From positions 539,501-603,500 of the forward strand of contig NC_090159.1 in the NCBI RefSeq assembly GCF_017916325.1: a stretch of 64,000 nucleotides of DNA, read 5' to 3'. A program made the position numbers and the translations under genes. The notes under the pieces are model-generated. The model ran no database searches. It was not told where the DNA came from and saw only the letters and a list, made by a program, of their open reading frames with translations. Of this stretch, positions 21,077 to 31,520 are shown in pieces (position 1 is the first letter of the stretch; each line of letters starts with the position of its first letter). The stretch comes from Leishmania martiniquensis. Taxonomy: Eukaryota > Euglenozoa > Kinetoplastea > Trypanosomatida > Trypanosomatidae.

Positions 21077-22252
21077 TAGGAGGGGTGGGGGGAGCAAGAG
21101 CGAGGCTCGTTTGTGTGGTTCGACTGCAGGCGATGCCTGCATGCAGTAAGATTGAAGTAATCGTCACGATTAAGCAGCTGCGATGGACTGAGTGCGCTTG
21201 CCTTGCCTTCAGTTCTGTACAACTGCTTCAGGCCTCATCGCCTTCTCCCGCATTTCTCTTTCTTCCTACTCGTGCTCCCTCCTCGAGGAGCAACGACCAC
21301 CGCGCTGGCCATCACACCTCACTCATGCTCGGAGGTGTACGTGGGCGCTGCCTTGCAGACGCGTGTGGCGGCAGAAAGGCGATGCACGCGCGGTGTGAGG
21401 CCTCGCTGGCGTGGCGTGCCGTTTTGTCGTCTCTTCGCGCACCTTTCCGCGCGTCGCCACGTTTCCATTCCTGTGGGCTCTCGCAGGGGTGGTGCGCCGC
21501 TGCGCGCGTGGGAGCCACGGTGTCGCTCGCTGTCCTTTCCCTGTACACTTGGTGCTCGATGCATGCAGAGGGGAGGGGCGCGCGGTTGCTTTTAGTGAGA
21601 GGCCTGTGCATGCATGGATGCTGATGCGCGTGCGTGGACCACGGCGACAGCATACGGTGGAGGAAGGCGGATGGGGCGGAACAGGCGGCTGTTGGTGCTT
21701 GATGGCAGTGGTGGTGTCAAGGATGCTGTTATATATATATACATGGGTAGGGGGTCCTTGCGACCAAGGGAGGAAGGCTCCCAAGCTTGAGACGTGAGCA
21801 GACGCACATTCTGAGCCAACACCGTGGGCACACGCGCGAGCGAATCCGCTCGGTCGGCAGAAGAACAGATTTCAGTGCGCCAGCGAGTGCGCCCCCACCC
21901 TCCTCCCCTCGCCAAGCGTGGAGGTTCACCGCATATAACAGAGAGTCGAGAGTGGATGGGGGAGCGATCAGCTTTGCCGTCGCTGCCTCCTCCTCTTCAC
22001 TTTCTTCACCCTCGTCTTTATGGGCATCCTCCTCTGCGGGCCCATGCAGTGTTTGGGCCAGGAGAGGGAGCGTCCAAGAGAGAGCGAGAGCATAGACTGC
22101 CTCCAACAGAGCGTGCACTGATGCGCGCTCGTCCTCGTGTTACTCCCTCACGCGCCTCCTCTCTTTCTCTGCACGTACTGTCCGCGATGCCGTCTCGCCT
22201 AAACCCCTTCTGTTTCTTCGCTCTCCTCACGCTTCTTCTTTCTCGACACGCA
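21077..22252. other. Spacer between PWP1 and the first TCTP copy
   Basis: No gene is supported. A 179-codon open frame near 21085-21624 has no splice site separating it from the PWP1 stop and no sustained protein-like sequence. A short TA tract lies at about 21731-21741. CT-rich tracts are at about 21988-22020 and 22150-22245. Confidence 0.55.
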
Positions 22253-22349
22253 CGCACACACACACACATACACACACACACACGCACGACCGCCCTCGGT
22301 CTCTCGCGTGATCTCGGTGCCCGCTGGCTCTGCCTTTCCTCGACTGCGC

Positions 22350-22351
22350 AG
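22350..22351 (+). promoter_or_regulatory. Candidate trans-splice acceptor, TCTP copy 1
   Basis: AG in GACTGCGCAG after a pyrimidine-rich stretch, leaving a 70 nt leader before the ATG at 22422. The same site recurs at 24294-24295 before copy 2. Confidence 0.5.
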
Positions 22352-22421
22352 CTCAGCTCTCCTGCTAGTTAGGCTCTACTCGCTCTTCCTGCCTCCGCCG
22401 CTTTCCCTCCCACCCATCGCC

Positions 22422-22934
22422 ATGAAGATTTTCAAGGATGTGCTGACCGGCGCCGAGGTTGTCTGCGACAACGACCGTCCGTTCGATATAGAGGGCGATA
22501 TCGTGTACGTGGTGGGCGGCCGCTACATCGACGTGGGCGGCGAGGACTACGGCATCTCTGCCAACGTGGACGAGGACGCTGCGGAGGGCGCGACGGGCGA
22601 CGTTGCGGAGGGCAAGGAGCGCGTGGTGGACGTGGTGTACAACAACCGATACACCGAGACGTCGTACGACAAGGCATCTTACATGGCGCACATCCGCGGC
22701 TACATGAAGCAGCTGCTGGACAAGATCGAGGACGAGGACAGCAAGAAGGCGTTCCAGACGAACGCTTCGGCGTTCGTGAAGAAGGTGCTGAAGGAGATCG
22801 ACGAATATCAGTTCTTCATCCCGGAGGGCAACGACGAGGACCCGGACAACGGCATGATCGTGCTGTGCCGCTGGGAGGGCGAGACGCCGAAGTTCTACTT
22901 CTGGAAGGATGGCCTGAAGGGCGAACGCGTCTAG
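22422..22934 (+). CDS. TCTP: Translationally controlled tumour protein, copy 1
   Basis: 170 residues, close to the usual 170-172 of the family. TCTP is a small, abundant, cytosolic protein tied to growth and stress survival; the trypanosome homologues affect growth and organelle morphology. The N-terminus MKIFKDVLTGAEVVCDND and the conserved C-terminal region (FFIPEGNDEDPDNGMIVL ... TPKFYFWKDGLKGERV) match the TCTP fold, with the charged helical hairpin at about 85-130 (YMAHIRGYMKQLLDKIEDED). The flexible acidic loop at about 45-65 is present. The C-terminal Cys of the metazoan protein is replaced by Val. The product is identical to that of copy 2. In Trypanosoma brucei the TCTP paralogues are expressed in different life stages because of different 3' UTRs, and the same arrangement is visible here. 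Confidence 0.97.
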   Translation: MKIFKDVLTGAEVVCDNDRPFDIEGDIVYVVGGRYIDVGGEDYGISANVDEDAAEGATGDVAEGKERVVDVVYNNRYTETSYDKASYMAHIRGYMKQLLDKIEDEDSKKAFQTNASAFVKKVLKEIDEYQFFIPEGNDEDPDNGMIVLCRWEGETPKFYFWKDGLKGERV

Positions 22935-23003
22935 GCACGTCGCTGGAGGTGGTGCCGCCGCGTACGTTCGCACGGGTCGCCGCCAACCCCCCTTTCTCTC
23001 TCC

Positions 23004-24196
23004 CCTTTTCTTTACCCGCATTCTTCGCCCTCGCCAGAAAGGGCTTCCCGCATGTCGCTCGCTACACGGAGCTAAATTAAGTAACAGTGGCAAAGAGGGA
23101 GAGGCGAGCCGACCAAAAAAGAAAGAAAAGGGCCCGACATGCAGTAAACTGAAAGTAAGCTGTTGGCGCTGTCTGTCCCTCGACTGTTTTTTTTCTTCCG
23201 TACGCTTGCTAAAGGGCTGAGAGGCAGTGAGGGAGGGAGACGCGAGATCTCTCTGTGTCTGTGTGTGCATGCGTGTGTGTGTGCAGGGGGTGCTGATGCG
23301 GGTGACAATACTGAAGTGGTGGAATCCGGGACTTACGCACCCTTCCTGAGCCTTTTCTTTGTGTCGGTGTGTACGGCCTCCTTCCACCACCACCACCTCC
23401 TCCTCACTCCGCTCCACTCCAGCCCCCCGCCCTCCTCAGCACATTCATCTCCTGGCTCCTCTCTTGGCCCTCCACAGGCCATCTCCTCTACCGCGCCTTT
23501 TTCCTTGAAGGTCTCCGTAGAGGAGCTGTTCGTGCCGTATGCTGCGCGCGCGCCGTTGCCCTCTAAGAACACAGGCGAAAAGCAGAAACACATCACCGAA
23601 AGAGGGGTGCGCCGCATGGCGTCGTGAAAAGGGAGGGTGTGGAGAGCGGTGTCGCTTGAGCTGAGACGTGAGGACTGCCGCTGCCGTTAGAGCTCCTTTG
23701 CCGTGGAGGCTGACGACATCACGGACACAACACCAGTTCGCATACGCTGCTCATGCATGAACGCATTTATGTGTGCGTGCTGGAGCTGTTGGCCATGACC
23801 TCCGCAGTTTTCGATCATAGGAGCGAAGAAAGAGGGAGAAGAGAATGGGGGAGGGCGCAGGATCAGCGCGAGAGGAGCACTGGCCTGTGCTTTCGTAGCC
23901 TCTCTGCCTTTCATCTGCTCGTCTCTCTCTCTCGCACAGCTTGCAGCGGCGGCACTCCGTGACGTTGTGTCTTCCGTCTTGCGCCCAGTAAAGCGACGCA
24001 CTCCCGCAAAGCTCAACGTGCACAGAGAGCTACCAAAAGGGGGGCCTCTTTCTCTGTGTGCACGCATGCTGTTGAACGCTCAACGCCCTCGCCCATCGGC
24101 CCGGCTGTCTTTCGATTCGCTCCCTTCTCCGCTTTACTTTCCTCTTCCACATCTCCCAACCGTTGCTTTGCGCCTGCGACGCTGCCCTGACACGCG
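23004..24196. other. Spacer between TCTP copies (3' flank of copy 1)
   Basis: No gene is supported. It contains a T-run at about 23187-23195, GT microsatellites near 23255-23285, and pyrimidine tracts near 23375-23470 and 24105-24170. It shares no obvious sequence with the 3' flank of copy 2, so the two transcripts should differ mainly here. Confidence 0.65.
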
Positions 24197-24947
24197 CGCA
24201 CACACACACACATACACACACACACACGCACGACCGCCCTCGGTCTCTCGCGTGATCTCGGTGCCCGCTGGCTCTGCCTTTCCTCGACTGCGCAGCTCAG
24301 CTCTCCTGCTAGTTAGGCTCTACTCGCTCTTCCTGCCTCCGCCGCTTTCCCTCCCACCCATCGCCATGAAGATTTTCAAGGATGTGCTGACCGGCGCCGA
24401 GGTTGTCTGCGACAACGACCGTCCGTTCGATATAGAGGGCGATATCGTGTACGTGGTGGGCGGCCGCTACATCGACGTGGGCGGCGAGGACTACGGCATC
24501 TCTGCCAACGTGGACGAGGACGCTGCGGAGGGCGCGACGGGCGACGTTGCGGAGGGCAAGGAGCGCGTGGTGGACGTGGTGTACAACAACCGATACACCG
24601 AGACGTCGTACGACAAGGCATCTTACATGGCGCACATCCGCGGCTACATGAAGCAGCTGCTGGACAAGATCGAGGACGAGGACAGCAAGAAGGCGTTCCA
24701 GACGAACGCTTCGGCGTTCGTGAAGAAGGTGCTGAAGGAGATCGACGAATATCAGTTCTTCATCCCGGAGGGCAACGACGAGGACCCGGACAACGGCATG
24801 ATCGTGCTGTGCCGCTGGGAGGGCGAGACGCCGAAGTTCTACTTCTGGAAGGATGGCCTGAAGGGCGAACGCGTCTAGGCACGTCGCTGGAGGTGGTGCC
24901 GCCGCGTACGTTCGCACGGGTCGCCGCCACCCCCCCTTTCTCTCTCC
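24197..24947 (+). repeat. Duplicated TCTP block, copy 2
   Basis: Partner of 22253-23003. Homology starts inside the CA repeat and stops in the CT-rich sequence after the stop codon, so both ends are simple-sequence tracts. That is consistent with unequal exchange or gene conversion. Confidence 0.9.
24366..24878 (+). CDS. TCTP: Translationally controlled tumour protein, copy 2
   Basis: 170 residues, identical in protein sequence to copy 1, 1944 bp upstream. The splice acceptor (AG at 24294-24295) and the 70 nt leader are also identical. Only the sequence beyond 24947 differs: here the 3' flank carries several long G-runs absent from copy 1. Perfect identity across the coding part and both edges suggests recent duplication or continued gene conversion. 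The likely consequence is the same protein under two different 3' UTR controls. Confidence 0.97.
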   Translation: MKIFKDVLTGAEVVCDNDRPFDIEGDIVYVVGGRYIDVGGEDYGISANVDEDAAEGATGDVAEGKERVVDVVYNNRYTETSYDKASYMAHIRGYMKQLLDKIEDEDSKKAFQTNASAFVKKVLKEIDEYQFFIPEGNDEDPDNGMIVLCRWEGETPKFYFWKDGLKGERV

Positions 24948-26380
24948 ATGACGTGGGATCTCTTACTCGCGATAGCCCCTCGTAGAAGCGCGTACTTTTT
25001 GCGGAGGTTGCGCTCCGTTGCACTCTTCAGCGCCTCCCCGCAGAGGGATTCCACGATGTGAGGCGGGTGAGGCGTTTCGTCTCGTGTGTGTGTGTGCCAC
25101 ATCTAAGGTGAATGGGGCCCTTCTCCTCCCTCGACTTCCCCAAAGGTAAAATGAGAAGCACGACGGAATGCCGTTAGGAGGAGGAGGGGAGGGGGAGGGG
25201 CGGTCTGGTGATGCCGCCGGCGCACAGCGCGTGGGAAGCCGTGTGGTACACGGAGAGACGCACACCAAATTTAGTGAAAGAAGACGTGCAAGGGGAGGGG
25301 GGGGGAAGCATAAGACGGCGGCACGGACGGAGTGCACAAAAACAAGGAGCCTTCCACGACACAACGTGGCCGCTTCGGAGTGAAGTGTGCGCGCTTGTGT
25401 AGGGAGTGGCGGAAGGTGCACGCGCCTGCGCTCTTGCGCAGGCCGGTACGCTTCTCTGTGCTCGCGTCGATGTGTGGGCCGACAGGTGTCGACGGAACGT
25501 GTTCGTCACCGGAAGGGACATCTGCCGACAAGCGCATGCGGATGCGTGCGCCTAAGTACTAAGAGCAAAGAAAGGGGAGAAAAGAGCAGTGCCGCATGAC
25601 TCATAAAACCTGTGGGGCGACCATAGGAGGAAGGAGGAGAGGGGGGGGGGGGTGGGGGACGCTGATGGGCAACAGAAGTGCAAGTCAAGCGCGGCCTCCT
25701 TCTGTCTGTCTGTCTGTCTTTTTCACTCTCCTCTCATCATCCTTCAGCTAAAAGAAGAGGAGAGCGCGACATGGCCTCGCGCGCCAAAGGGGACAGGGGT
25801 GGCCCTACGGTAAAGCGGTGCGCGTGCGCGTTGCCGAGGTTGGTGGTAGCGGTACAAAAGGAGAATGGCGCACTGGAGGAGAAGCGGCACCCCTGTCTCC
25901 TACGCTCCGTTTCCCGCTCGTATAGGGAGTGCCCGCTACTCTTGTGGCCAATGATGGTGCGACTCGCCTTCGTCTCCTTTCATTCTACCCGCCACACGAG
26001 AGCACTGCGACGGCCATCATGTTCCTCACCACCACTACTCACCACGAATCCTTACTCTCACCTCTCCTCCGACACTGTTTCTTCATCAACCGCCCTTTTA
26101 TGTGCCGCCGGCCCTATTCCACACTGACACATACGCTACCCATCGCGTGGCTCTCGTCAGCGTTCGCGTCGTTCCGCTACACGCTGACTTTTCATGTCGG
26201 CGTGTTGGCACCGTCAAGAACACGTAAAGGCGGGCGGGGAGGGGAGGGGGACCTCAGTGGCACACCTCAACGCACAGTGGGAAAGATTGCTTTCGCGATC
26301 TTGAGTGCGGCGGCGGGGTGAGTGTCAGGACCCTTCTTCACCCTTTCTGCTAGCCCTCTCCCTCTCTCGCTATCGTCAAC
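24948..26380. other. Spacer after TCTP copy 2, G-run-rich
   Basis: No gene is supported. G-runs cluster at 25177-25203, 25292-25305, 25626-25658 and 26228-26250, against the usual pyrimidine bias of the + strand here. A TCTG repeat lies at about 25702-25718. Short open frames are present but not protein-like. Confidence 0.6.
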
Positions 26381-26382
26381 AG
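26341..26382 (+). promoter_or_regulatory. Candidate trans-splice acceptor, MUS81-like gene
   Basis: A CT-rich tract ends in CAACAG with AG at 26381-26382. It lies downstream of the in-frame ATG at 26322 and so argues for starting translation at the ATG at 26469, with an 86 nt leader. Confidence 0.55.
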
Positions 26383-26468
26383 ATACAGCCCAGATTCTAC
26401 AGGTCATTCGTAGACGCACCTCTGAACATCACTACACCCCCTTCCCCTTCCCCTTCCCCTCCCCCCTC

Positions 26469-29400
26469 ATGGCGGAGTCACGATCGTCTGCGCCGAGCCC
26501 CCTCGATGCCGGAACTGCAGACGGTGCTGTAGGAGAGCTGGATGGTGGGAAGATCAACGCGCGCCTCCGCAAGCACCTCCTTCTCTGCCAAGCCTCGACT
26601 CCGCAGCCGCGACAGCGTATGCTGAGCGCGGTGTTCCTCGATGCACTCGTCCGGTACCCTCTCCCTGTCGTATCGGCAGCCACTGCGCAAGACATTGCCG
26701 GATCGGGGTGGCAATGGCAGCTGCGTCAGCAGTCAGCACACTCTCCTTCGATGCCCCCTTCACATGTGCCAGGGACGCCAACACTGGCCACGCCTCGTTT
26801 GTCCGCTCGTACTCGAAGATCTGCCGCATCTCTTCGTGGCGAAGGCCGCGTGAGTGTCGGCGACTCGTCGCAGCTTGCTGCTGCTGCTGAGCTGACAGCT
26901 GCGATACACCACTTCTGGGCTCAGTCATCATCGGCGACCTCGACGCCGCCGCCGCATCCCCCGCTGCTTACAGCCATCGAGGACGAGTCGCAGTCGTCTC
27001 TGCGCACAGCCGCGGCCTCTGCACCTGGTCCCGCACCACCACCGCCGCCGCCGCCGTGGGCGGCCTTTTCGCCCTTCCGCTTTTGTGCGGATCCGTCGTT
27101 TCACGCGGCGCTGCGGTGCATTACGGGGTGCCGTAGCCACACGGGCAGTGATCGTGATCTAAGCCGACCTGTTTCGCCCCGCTCGCGGCCGAGTCACCAC
27201 ATGAATGACCTCCTCTCTTTTTCGTTTCCTGCGGGGGGCGGCAGGCCTTCCGGGTGCCCGGGTGAGGAGAGCCGGCATTGCAAGCCGGGCAGCGGCACAG
27301 CTGCCGCCGCCGTCCACGCTTCCGCTTCTGATGGCGGCAGCACCTCGTTAGATGCCGTGCTAGGTGCCCCGTGGACGGTCATAGATGCATTGTGCCACGG
27401 ATTCGCGGCGGCGGCGGTGGATGGGGGGCACGGCCGGAAGCGCGGCCGCACTGAAACCGACACGGCAGCGTTAGCGGCGAGGGCCAATCTCATAACTTCC
27501 GCGCATTGCCGCGTTACGGGCCCCCGTGACAGCGGCAATGAGATGCTGAATTCGAAGCGCAGCTCTCCTCCGGCTGTCGCGACGGGAGCTGCGCAGGCCG
27601 CCCTCCGCACCAACCCGTCGTCTGACTCTATCGCGCCGCGTCTACTGCCAGCTTCTCCAGTGACGGCGTACGAGGCGAAAGATGCACTGCAGAGCCGCGT
27701 GGCTGAGAACGATGACCTGCTTGGCTTGCTGCTTGGTGGTGAAGAGAGTACAAAGCGGCCGCTGGCGTTTGCGGGTGGGTTGTTATGTGCACGGGGGCGG
27801 CTCGCGGAAACTGCAGGGAAGGCCGACGCTGAGCCATGCAGGAACAGGGAGGATGGGCAAATCGCCTTGCCGGAGCGCGACTGCGCCGCGACGCCGTTCC
27901 GAGTAGGAACAGGCTCCAGGCCGGGGGCGCTAGAGGTGCGTGTAGACGTTGACGGACCTCCTGCGCCCTCCGCGCAAAATAGTTATCTGACCCCCGCTTT
28001 GGCCTTGACAGCGTCGGCTCGTACAGCCTTCATGCGTACAGGGCCGGCGGTGGATGTGGGCGCGGAGGCAGGCTCTTCCACCTGTGGTGGTGCTGACGGC
28101 TGCGAAGGGGAGCGTTTGTGCGTCGCCTCTGTGAAGGTTCTCAGGGACATGTGCACGCAACTCGGCCTGCTGAGCACCGGCTCCAAGGCGACCCTGCAAC
28201 AGCGCCTGCGTCTCTATTACGCATCCGCACCGCCGCCACAGGGTAGTGGCGTTGGTTGCCCGCTAGTGGCCGCCGCATCGGATGCGTCTTTCTCACCGCC
28301 TGTGTCGCTCGAGCCTGGCACGATGCGGCTGGGGAGCGGAGCCGGCGCTTCTCGCGCCGCTGGCTCTCTTCCACGAACGGTCTTTCGGTATCACAGTCCG
28401 TCGCAGTCGTCAGACCCAATCTTGCTCGCATCTGCTTCTGTGGTGGCACCCGATCAGCCGCGCAGATGCACTGGGGAGGCTGTGGGTGAGCCGGCGACGC
28501 GAACGGCTGCAGCGACCGGGCGGGAACATACGGCAGCACTCGCTCCTCCAACAGGTGTGGCCCCGGGACAGCGTGGTCGGCTCGTCCCCTCCCCTACCGA
28601 GTTCCTTCATGATCTCGCTTCTCGCAAGCCACAGACGCCTTCCGTCGCGCTTGCCACTCTCTGCGACCCATATGCGCCCTTCTCTGCGGCAGCCGTGCGA
28701 GCTCAGCAGGAGGAGCTGACCAGTGAGGCGGGCCGCGTACGCTGGCAGTGGCTGGTCGACTTCCGCGAGCGTGCCAGTGCTCACCGTGGCGGCGGCAGCG
28801 GTAGGCGCCATCATGAGGGCATGCTGGAGGCCTTCCGCAAACAGCGTGTACCGTGTGCGTCGGTGATGCTGCCGGCTGGTGACTTCATGTTGTCCGTGGA
28901 GCTGTCCCCAGAGGAGGCGGCTGCGGTGAACGTGTGTGGAGTTGCTGCGACGACAGGGGTGGATGACGGGATGCCGAGCGCCTCCACCGCTGCCGAGGAC
29001 GCTGTGCCGGTTCTCAGCCACGTCTGCTCCCTCGTGGTGGAGCGCAAGACAGCCGCGGATCTGGATGCGAGCGTGAAGGGGGCGCGCTACGCGGAGCAGC
29101 GGCGACTGCTTGCGGCGTCACCGTTCCGCTTGGTGGTGTGGCTAATCGAGGGCACAGAGGTTGCGGGCGGGCGTGGCGGCGGCGGCTTTACACGTGGCGG
29201 CCAGCGCTGCCGCCACGGTGGTGGGGGTGCCGAGGGCGATGCGCAGCCAAGCAGTCGTAGCCTATCACCGTCCTCTCCGTCGCCAGCAGAGAGTGCACGT
29301 CAGCGCGTCGACTCGGCGTGCGCCTCGCTTGGCCTCCAGGGGAAGGGCTGGCTGGTGGTGCGCACCCGTAGCACGGCGGAGTCGGTGCAATTTCTGAAGC

Positions 29401-29936
29401 TGCTCGCCACTCACGTGACACAGCAGCTGGCCAGTTACCGTCTTCGCTGTCGTTGCCGTAGCAAAGGCGAGAGTGCTGTGGTGCCCGATGCTGATTGCTG
29501 CGTTGCGCTCAAGGGTGCGGTGCAGCATTCACCTGCTCAGCACCTTGCACGCACCGACGGAGGAAACACCTGCTTTGGCGGCTGCAGCTACTACAGCTCA
29601 GGCCGTGATGCGTCGACGGCGCGGATGCCAGCCGCGATGGCGCTACTCGAGCTGATTCCCACCGAAACATGCCTGCAGTCCGTGAGTGCACTGCAGCGGC
29701 GTCTGCGCGCCAAGACGGCCTTTCCGCGCATGCTGATGTGCGTCCGCGGCTGCTCCGCCGCTCTCGCGTCGCTGATCGCCGCCAAGCACGGCACTTTGCT
29801 CCGATTTTGGAGAGAGCTTCGACAGCGCGGCCAGGAGGCATGCGACACCGATCCCGACATCCAGCGGCTCAGCACAGCTCAGAAGAAGGTGTACGTGCTG
29901 CTGACGGAGTTCCTCCTCGCCAAAGACTACTTCTGA
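26469..29936 (+). CDS. MUS81-like ERCC4-family structure-specific nuclease
   Basis: 1155 residues from the ATG after the splice acceptor at 26382; the frame is open up to an ATG at 26322 that would be spliced away. The C-terminal third carries an ERCC4 nuclease: GDF near residue 804 and VVERKTAADLD (E858), matching the family signature GD...ERK-x3-D, then RYAEQRRLL and LVVWLIEGTE. The end resembles the MUS81 helix-hairpin-helix region (FPRMLMCVRGCSAALASLI ... AQKKVYVLLTEFLLAKDYF). MUS81 enzymes cleave branched DNA at stalled forks and recombination joints, usually with an EME1-type partner. A SAP-like DNA-binding motif sits at about 550-595 (LRDMCTQLGLLSTGSKATLQ). Human MUS81 is near 550 residues; the extra length is low-complexity N-terminal sequence plus inserts inside the nuclease (about 808-850). 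A related XPF/EME-like role is possible. Confidence 0.8.
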   Translation: MAESRSSAPSPLDAGTADGAVGELDGGKINARLRKHLLLCQASTPQPRQRMLSAVFLDALVRYPLPVVSAATAQDIAGSGWQWQLRQQSAHSPSMPPSHVPGTPTLATPRLSARTRRSAASLRGEGRVSVGDSSQLAAAAELTAAIHHFWAQSSSATSTPPPHPPLLTAIEDESQSSLRTAAASAPGPAPPPPPPPWAAFSPFRFCADPSFHAALRCITGCRSHTGSDRDLSRPVSPRSRPSHHMNDLLSFSFPAGGGRPSGCPGEESRHCKPGSGTAAAAVHASASDGGSTSLDAVLGAPWTVIDALCHGFAAAAVDGGHGRKRGRTETDTAALAARANLITSAHCRVTGPRDSGNEMLNSKRSSPPAVATGAAQAALRTNPSSDSIAPRLLPASPVTAYEAKDALQSRVAENDDLLGLLLGGEESTKRPLAFAGGLLCARGRLAETAGKADAEPCRNREDGQIALPERDCAATPFRVGTGSRPGALEVRVDVDGPPAPSAQNSYLTPALALTASARTAFMRTGPAVDVGAEAGSSTCGGADGCEGERLCVASVKVLRDMCTQLGLLSTGSKATLQQRLRLYYASAPPPQGSGVGCPLVAAASDASFSPPVSLEPGTMRLGSGAGASRAAGSLPRTVFRYHSPSQSSDPILLASASVVAPDQPRRCTGEAVGEPATRTAAATGREHTAALAPPTGVAPGQRGRLVPSPTEFLHDLASRKPQTPSVALATLCDPYAPFSAAAVRAQQEELTSEAGRVRWQWLVDFRERASAHRGGGSGRRHHEGMLEAFRKQRVPCASVMLPAGDFMLSVELSPEEAAAVNVCGVAATTGVDDGMPSASTAAEDAVPVLSHVCSLVVERKTAADLDASVKGARYAEQRRLLAASPFRLVVWLIEGTEVAGGRGGGGFTRGGQRCRHGGGGAEGDAQPSSRSLSPSSPSPAESARQRVDSACASLGLQGKGWLVVRTRSTAESVQFLKLLATHVTQQLASYRLRCRCRSKGESAVVPDADCCVALKGAVQHSPAQHLARTDGGNTCFGGCSYYSSGRDASTARMPAAMALLELIPTETCLQSVSALQRRLRAKTAFPRMLMCVRGCSAALASLIAAKHGTLLRFWRELRQRGQEACDTDPDIQRLSTAQKKVYVLLTEFLLAKDYF

Positions 29937-31501
29937 TGCGGACGACACTGCAGTGGTGAGCATGCGCCTGCGGTTTTGCTTTCGTGCTTGGCTCGAGTGT
30001 CGGGACGTGTACATACTGCTGATGCACGCATTTTTGTGAGGTCGTTGTGTTTGTTCCGCGATTGGAAGCGGCTGAGGACGGAGGGAGGGGGCGGGAGGGT
30101 GAAGTGCTAGGAGGCGAAGCACATTTACTCATACTCAAGAAGAGCATACGTGTCTGTTCCCTCCCTCCCTCTATGCACGTGTGTGTGTGTGTCATAGACT
30201 GTGAAGGGCTGTTCTTGTGTGGCCGTGCTCTTCTGAGCGTGCGCCCGATATGTGGCGCAGCCCTCTGTGACTTCTCAACGCAGCCGCAGTTGTCTGTGCC
30301 GCTCGCGGCAGTCATCTGTGTCATAAAGACATGTACACGCCCAGATACATCCTCGCGTCCTTCCTTGAACGGGGCCGCGCGCCCCCAATCGACCACCGTC
30401 TCCATGCCAGGCTGCGGGTGGTGATGGCCCCTTCCCCTCCCCCCGAGCGACGCTTCAGTGACTACTCTTCCGTGCCTCTCCTTCTCCTGCCCCCCCTCTG
30501 CACATACGCGCAAGCTATCGGTGATCGTTGAAAGGGTCTAGCGGCGTACTCGCACACGTCTGCGTCATACGATCTGCGACGCTGCACACAATCACACAAG
30601 CGACAGCCACACCGCAAAGGAGCAGCGATCTCCTTCTCCCGCACACATAGACACACACACATACACACACACACGCATCTCGGCTCCGTTCATTCCCCTC
30701 TCCTCTCTCCGTTTGTCGGCGTCCTGCATGGTCGCCTACCCCTTTCCGCGAGCCTGCCTGCCTCCCCCCTCCCCCTCCTCTAACGCTCGTAGCGAGTGCT
30801 TCTCAGGGACGCGCCAGGGCAACTCTTCCAAACCCGATACAGTTTGGGCAGCACTCGAGGGGCACTGGAGAACGGTCCCACGCGGGCTCACGCGCACGCT
30901 GAGCGGGGCGGGGGGAGGGTGGGCGGACCGGGACACACTCGTCCTGCAGAGGAGGCTTCGTGACACACGCGAACATAAGTCAGGGCGCAGGCGAGCGCGC
31001 GCACGCACACACACACACACACGTCACATCACATCACATACATTTATCTGTATGCGCACGCGCGCTCCTCTCATACTCTCTGAAGCGTTCGCACGGGATC
31101 GGAAGCCGCTGAGGGCAGCGGTGCGCGCGCGCGACCCACGGATACTCGCATCTGCCGGCGCTTGAGCCTCCCCGGGTCTCTGCCTGTAGCCGCGTTACTG
31201 TTGTGCACCTGTGTGGGATCGACTCGCCCTGGTTGCCACCGCGCACTCTCCTCCGCTTCGCCTCCCCTCTTTGCTGCTCACACGCACACACATACACATG
31301 TACTCACGCAGAAAGGTGCGCACCCACCCGTAGCACCGCGCCACCCTTACCCTGGGCTCTCCCACTTTTTCTCTCACCCGCTTCTTCGGGGCATCAACAC
31401 ACACGCACACATAGAGGCGCAGGATCGTGCGCATTTTGGCTCTCTTACTCTCTCTCTTCCTCTGTATGTGTGTGTCCGTCGGTCTCTGCCTTTCCACTCG
31501 G
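29937..31501. other. Spacer between the MUS81-like and RecQ genes
   Basis: No gene is supported. It holds CA/GT microsatellites near 30180-30192, 30646-30675 and 31004-31022, and long CT-rich tracts at about 30690-30780 and 31430-31500. An in-frame extension of the RecQ frame back to 31203 is low-complexity and lies before the splice acceptor. Confidence 0.6.
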
Positions 31502-31503
31502 CA
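31438..31503 (+). promoter_or_regulatory. Candidate trans-splice acceptor, RecQ gene
   Basis: A long pyrimidine-rich tract ends in CGGCAG with AG at 31502-31503, just 17 nt before the ATG at 31521. It supports that start over the ATG at 31203. Confidence 0.55.
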
Positions 31504-31520
31504 GCCAACGCCCACCGAGG

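Larger units (their letters stand above)
22253..23003 (+). repeat. Duplicated TCTP block, copy 1
   Basis: This stretch matches 24197-24947 at a fixed offset of 1944 bp. It includes the CA microsatellite, splice acceptor, leader, whole coding sequence and about 69 bp after the stop. The one difference I see is A at 22986 versus C at 24930. Outside the block the copies diverge at once. Confidence 0.9.

Noticed and set aside
21085..21624. 179-codon open frame after PWP1
   Set aside because: It begins 9 bases after the PWP1 stop with no room for a splice acceptor and has an unstructured composition.
22365..23417. Minus-strand open frame of 350 codons over TCTP
   Set aside because: Antisense shadow of a well-supported gene; the same shadow reappears over the second TCTP copy.
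26322..26468. N-terminal extension of the MUS81-like frame
   Set aside because: The ATG at 26322 precedes the best splice acceptor (26381-26382), and the added residues are CT-tract low complexity.
31203..31520. N-terminal extension of the RecQ frame
   Set aside because: It spans the CT-rich splice region; the acceptor at 31502-31503 removes it.
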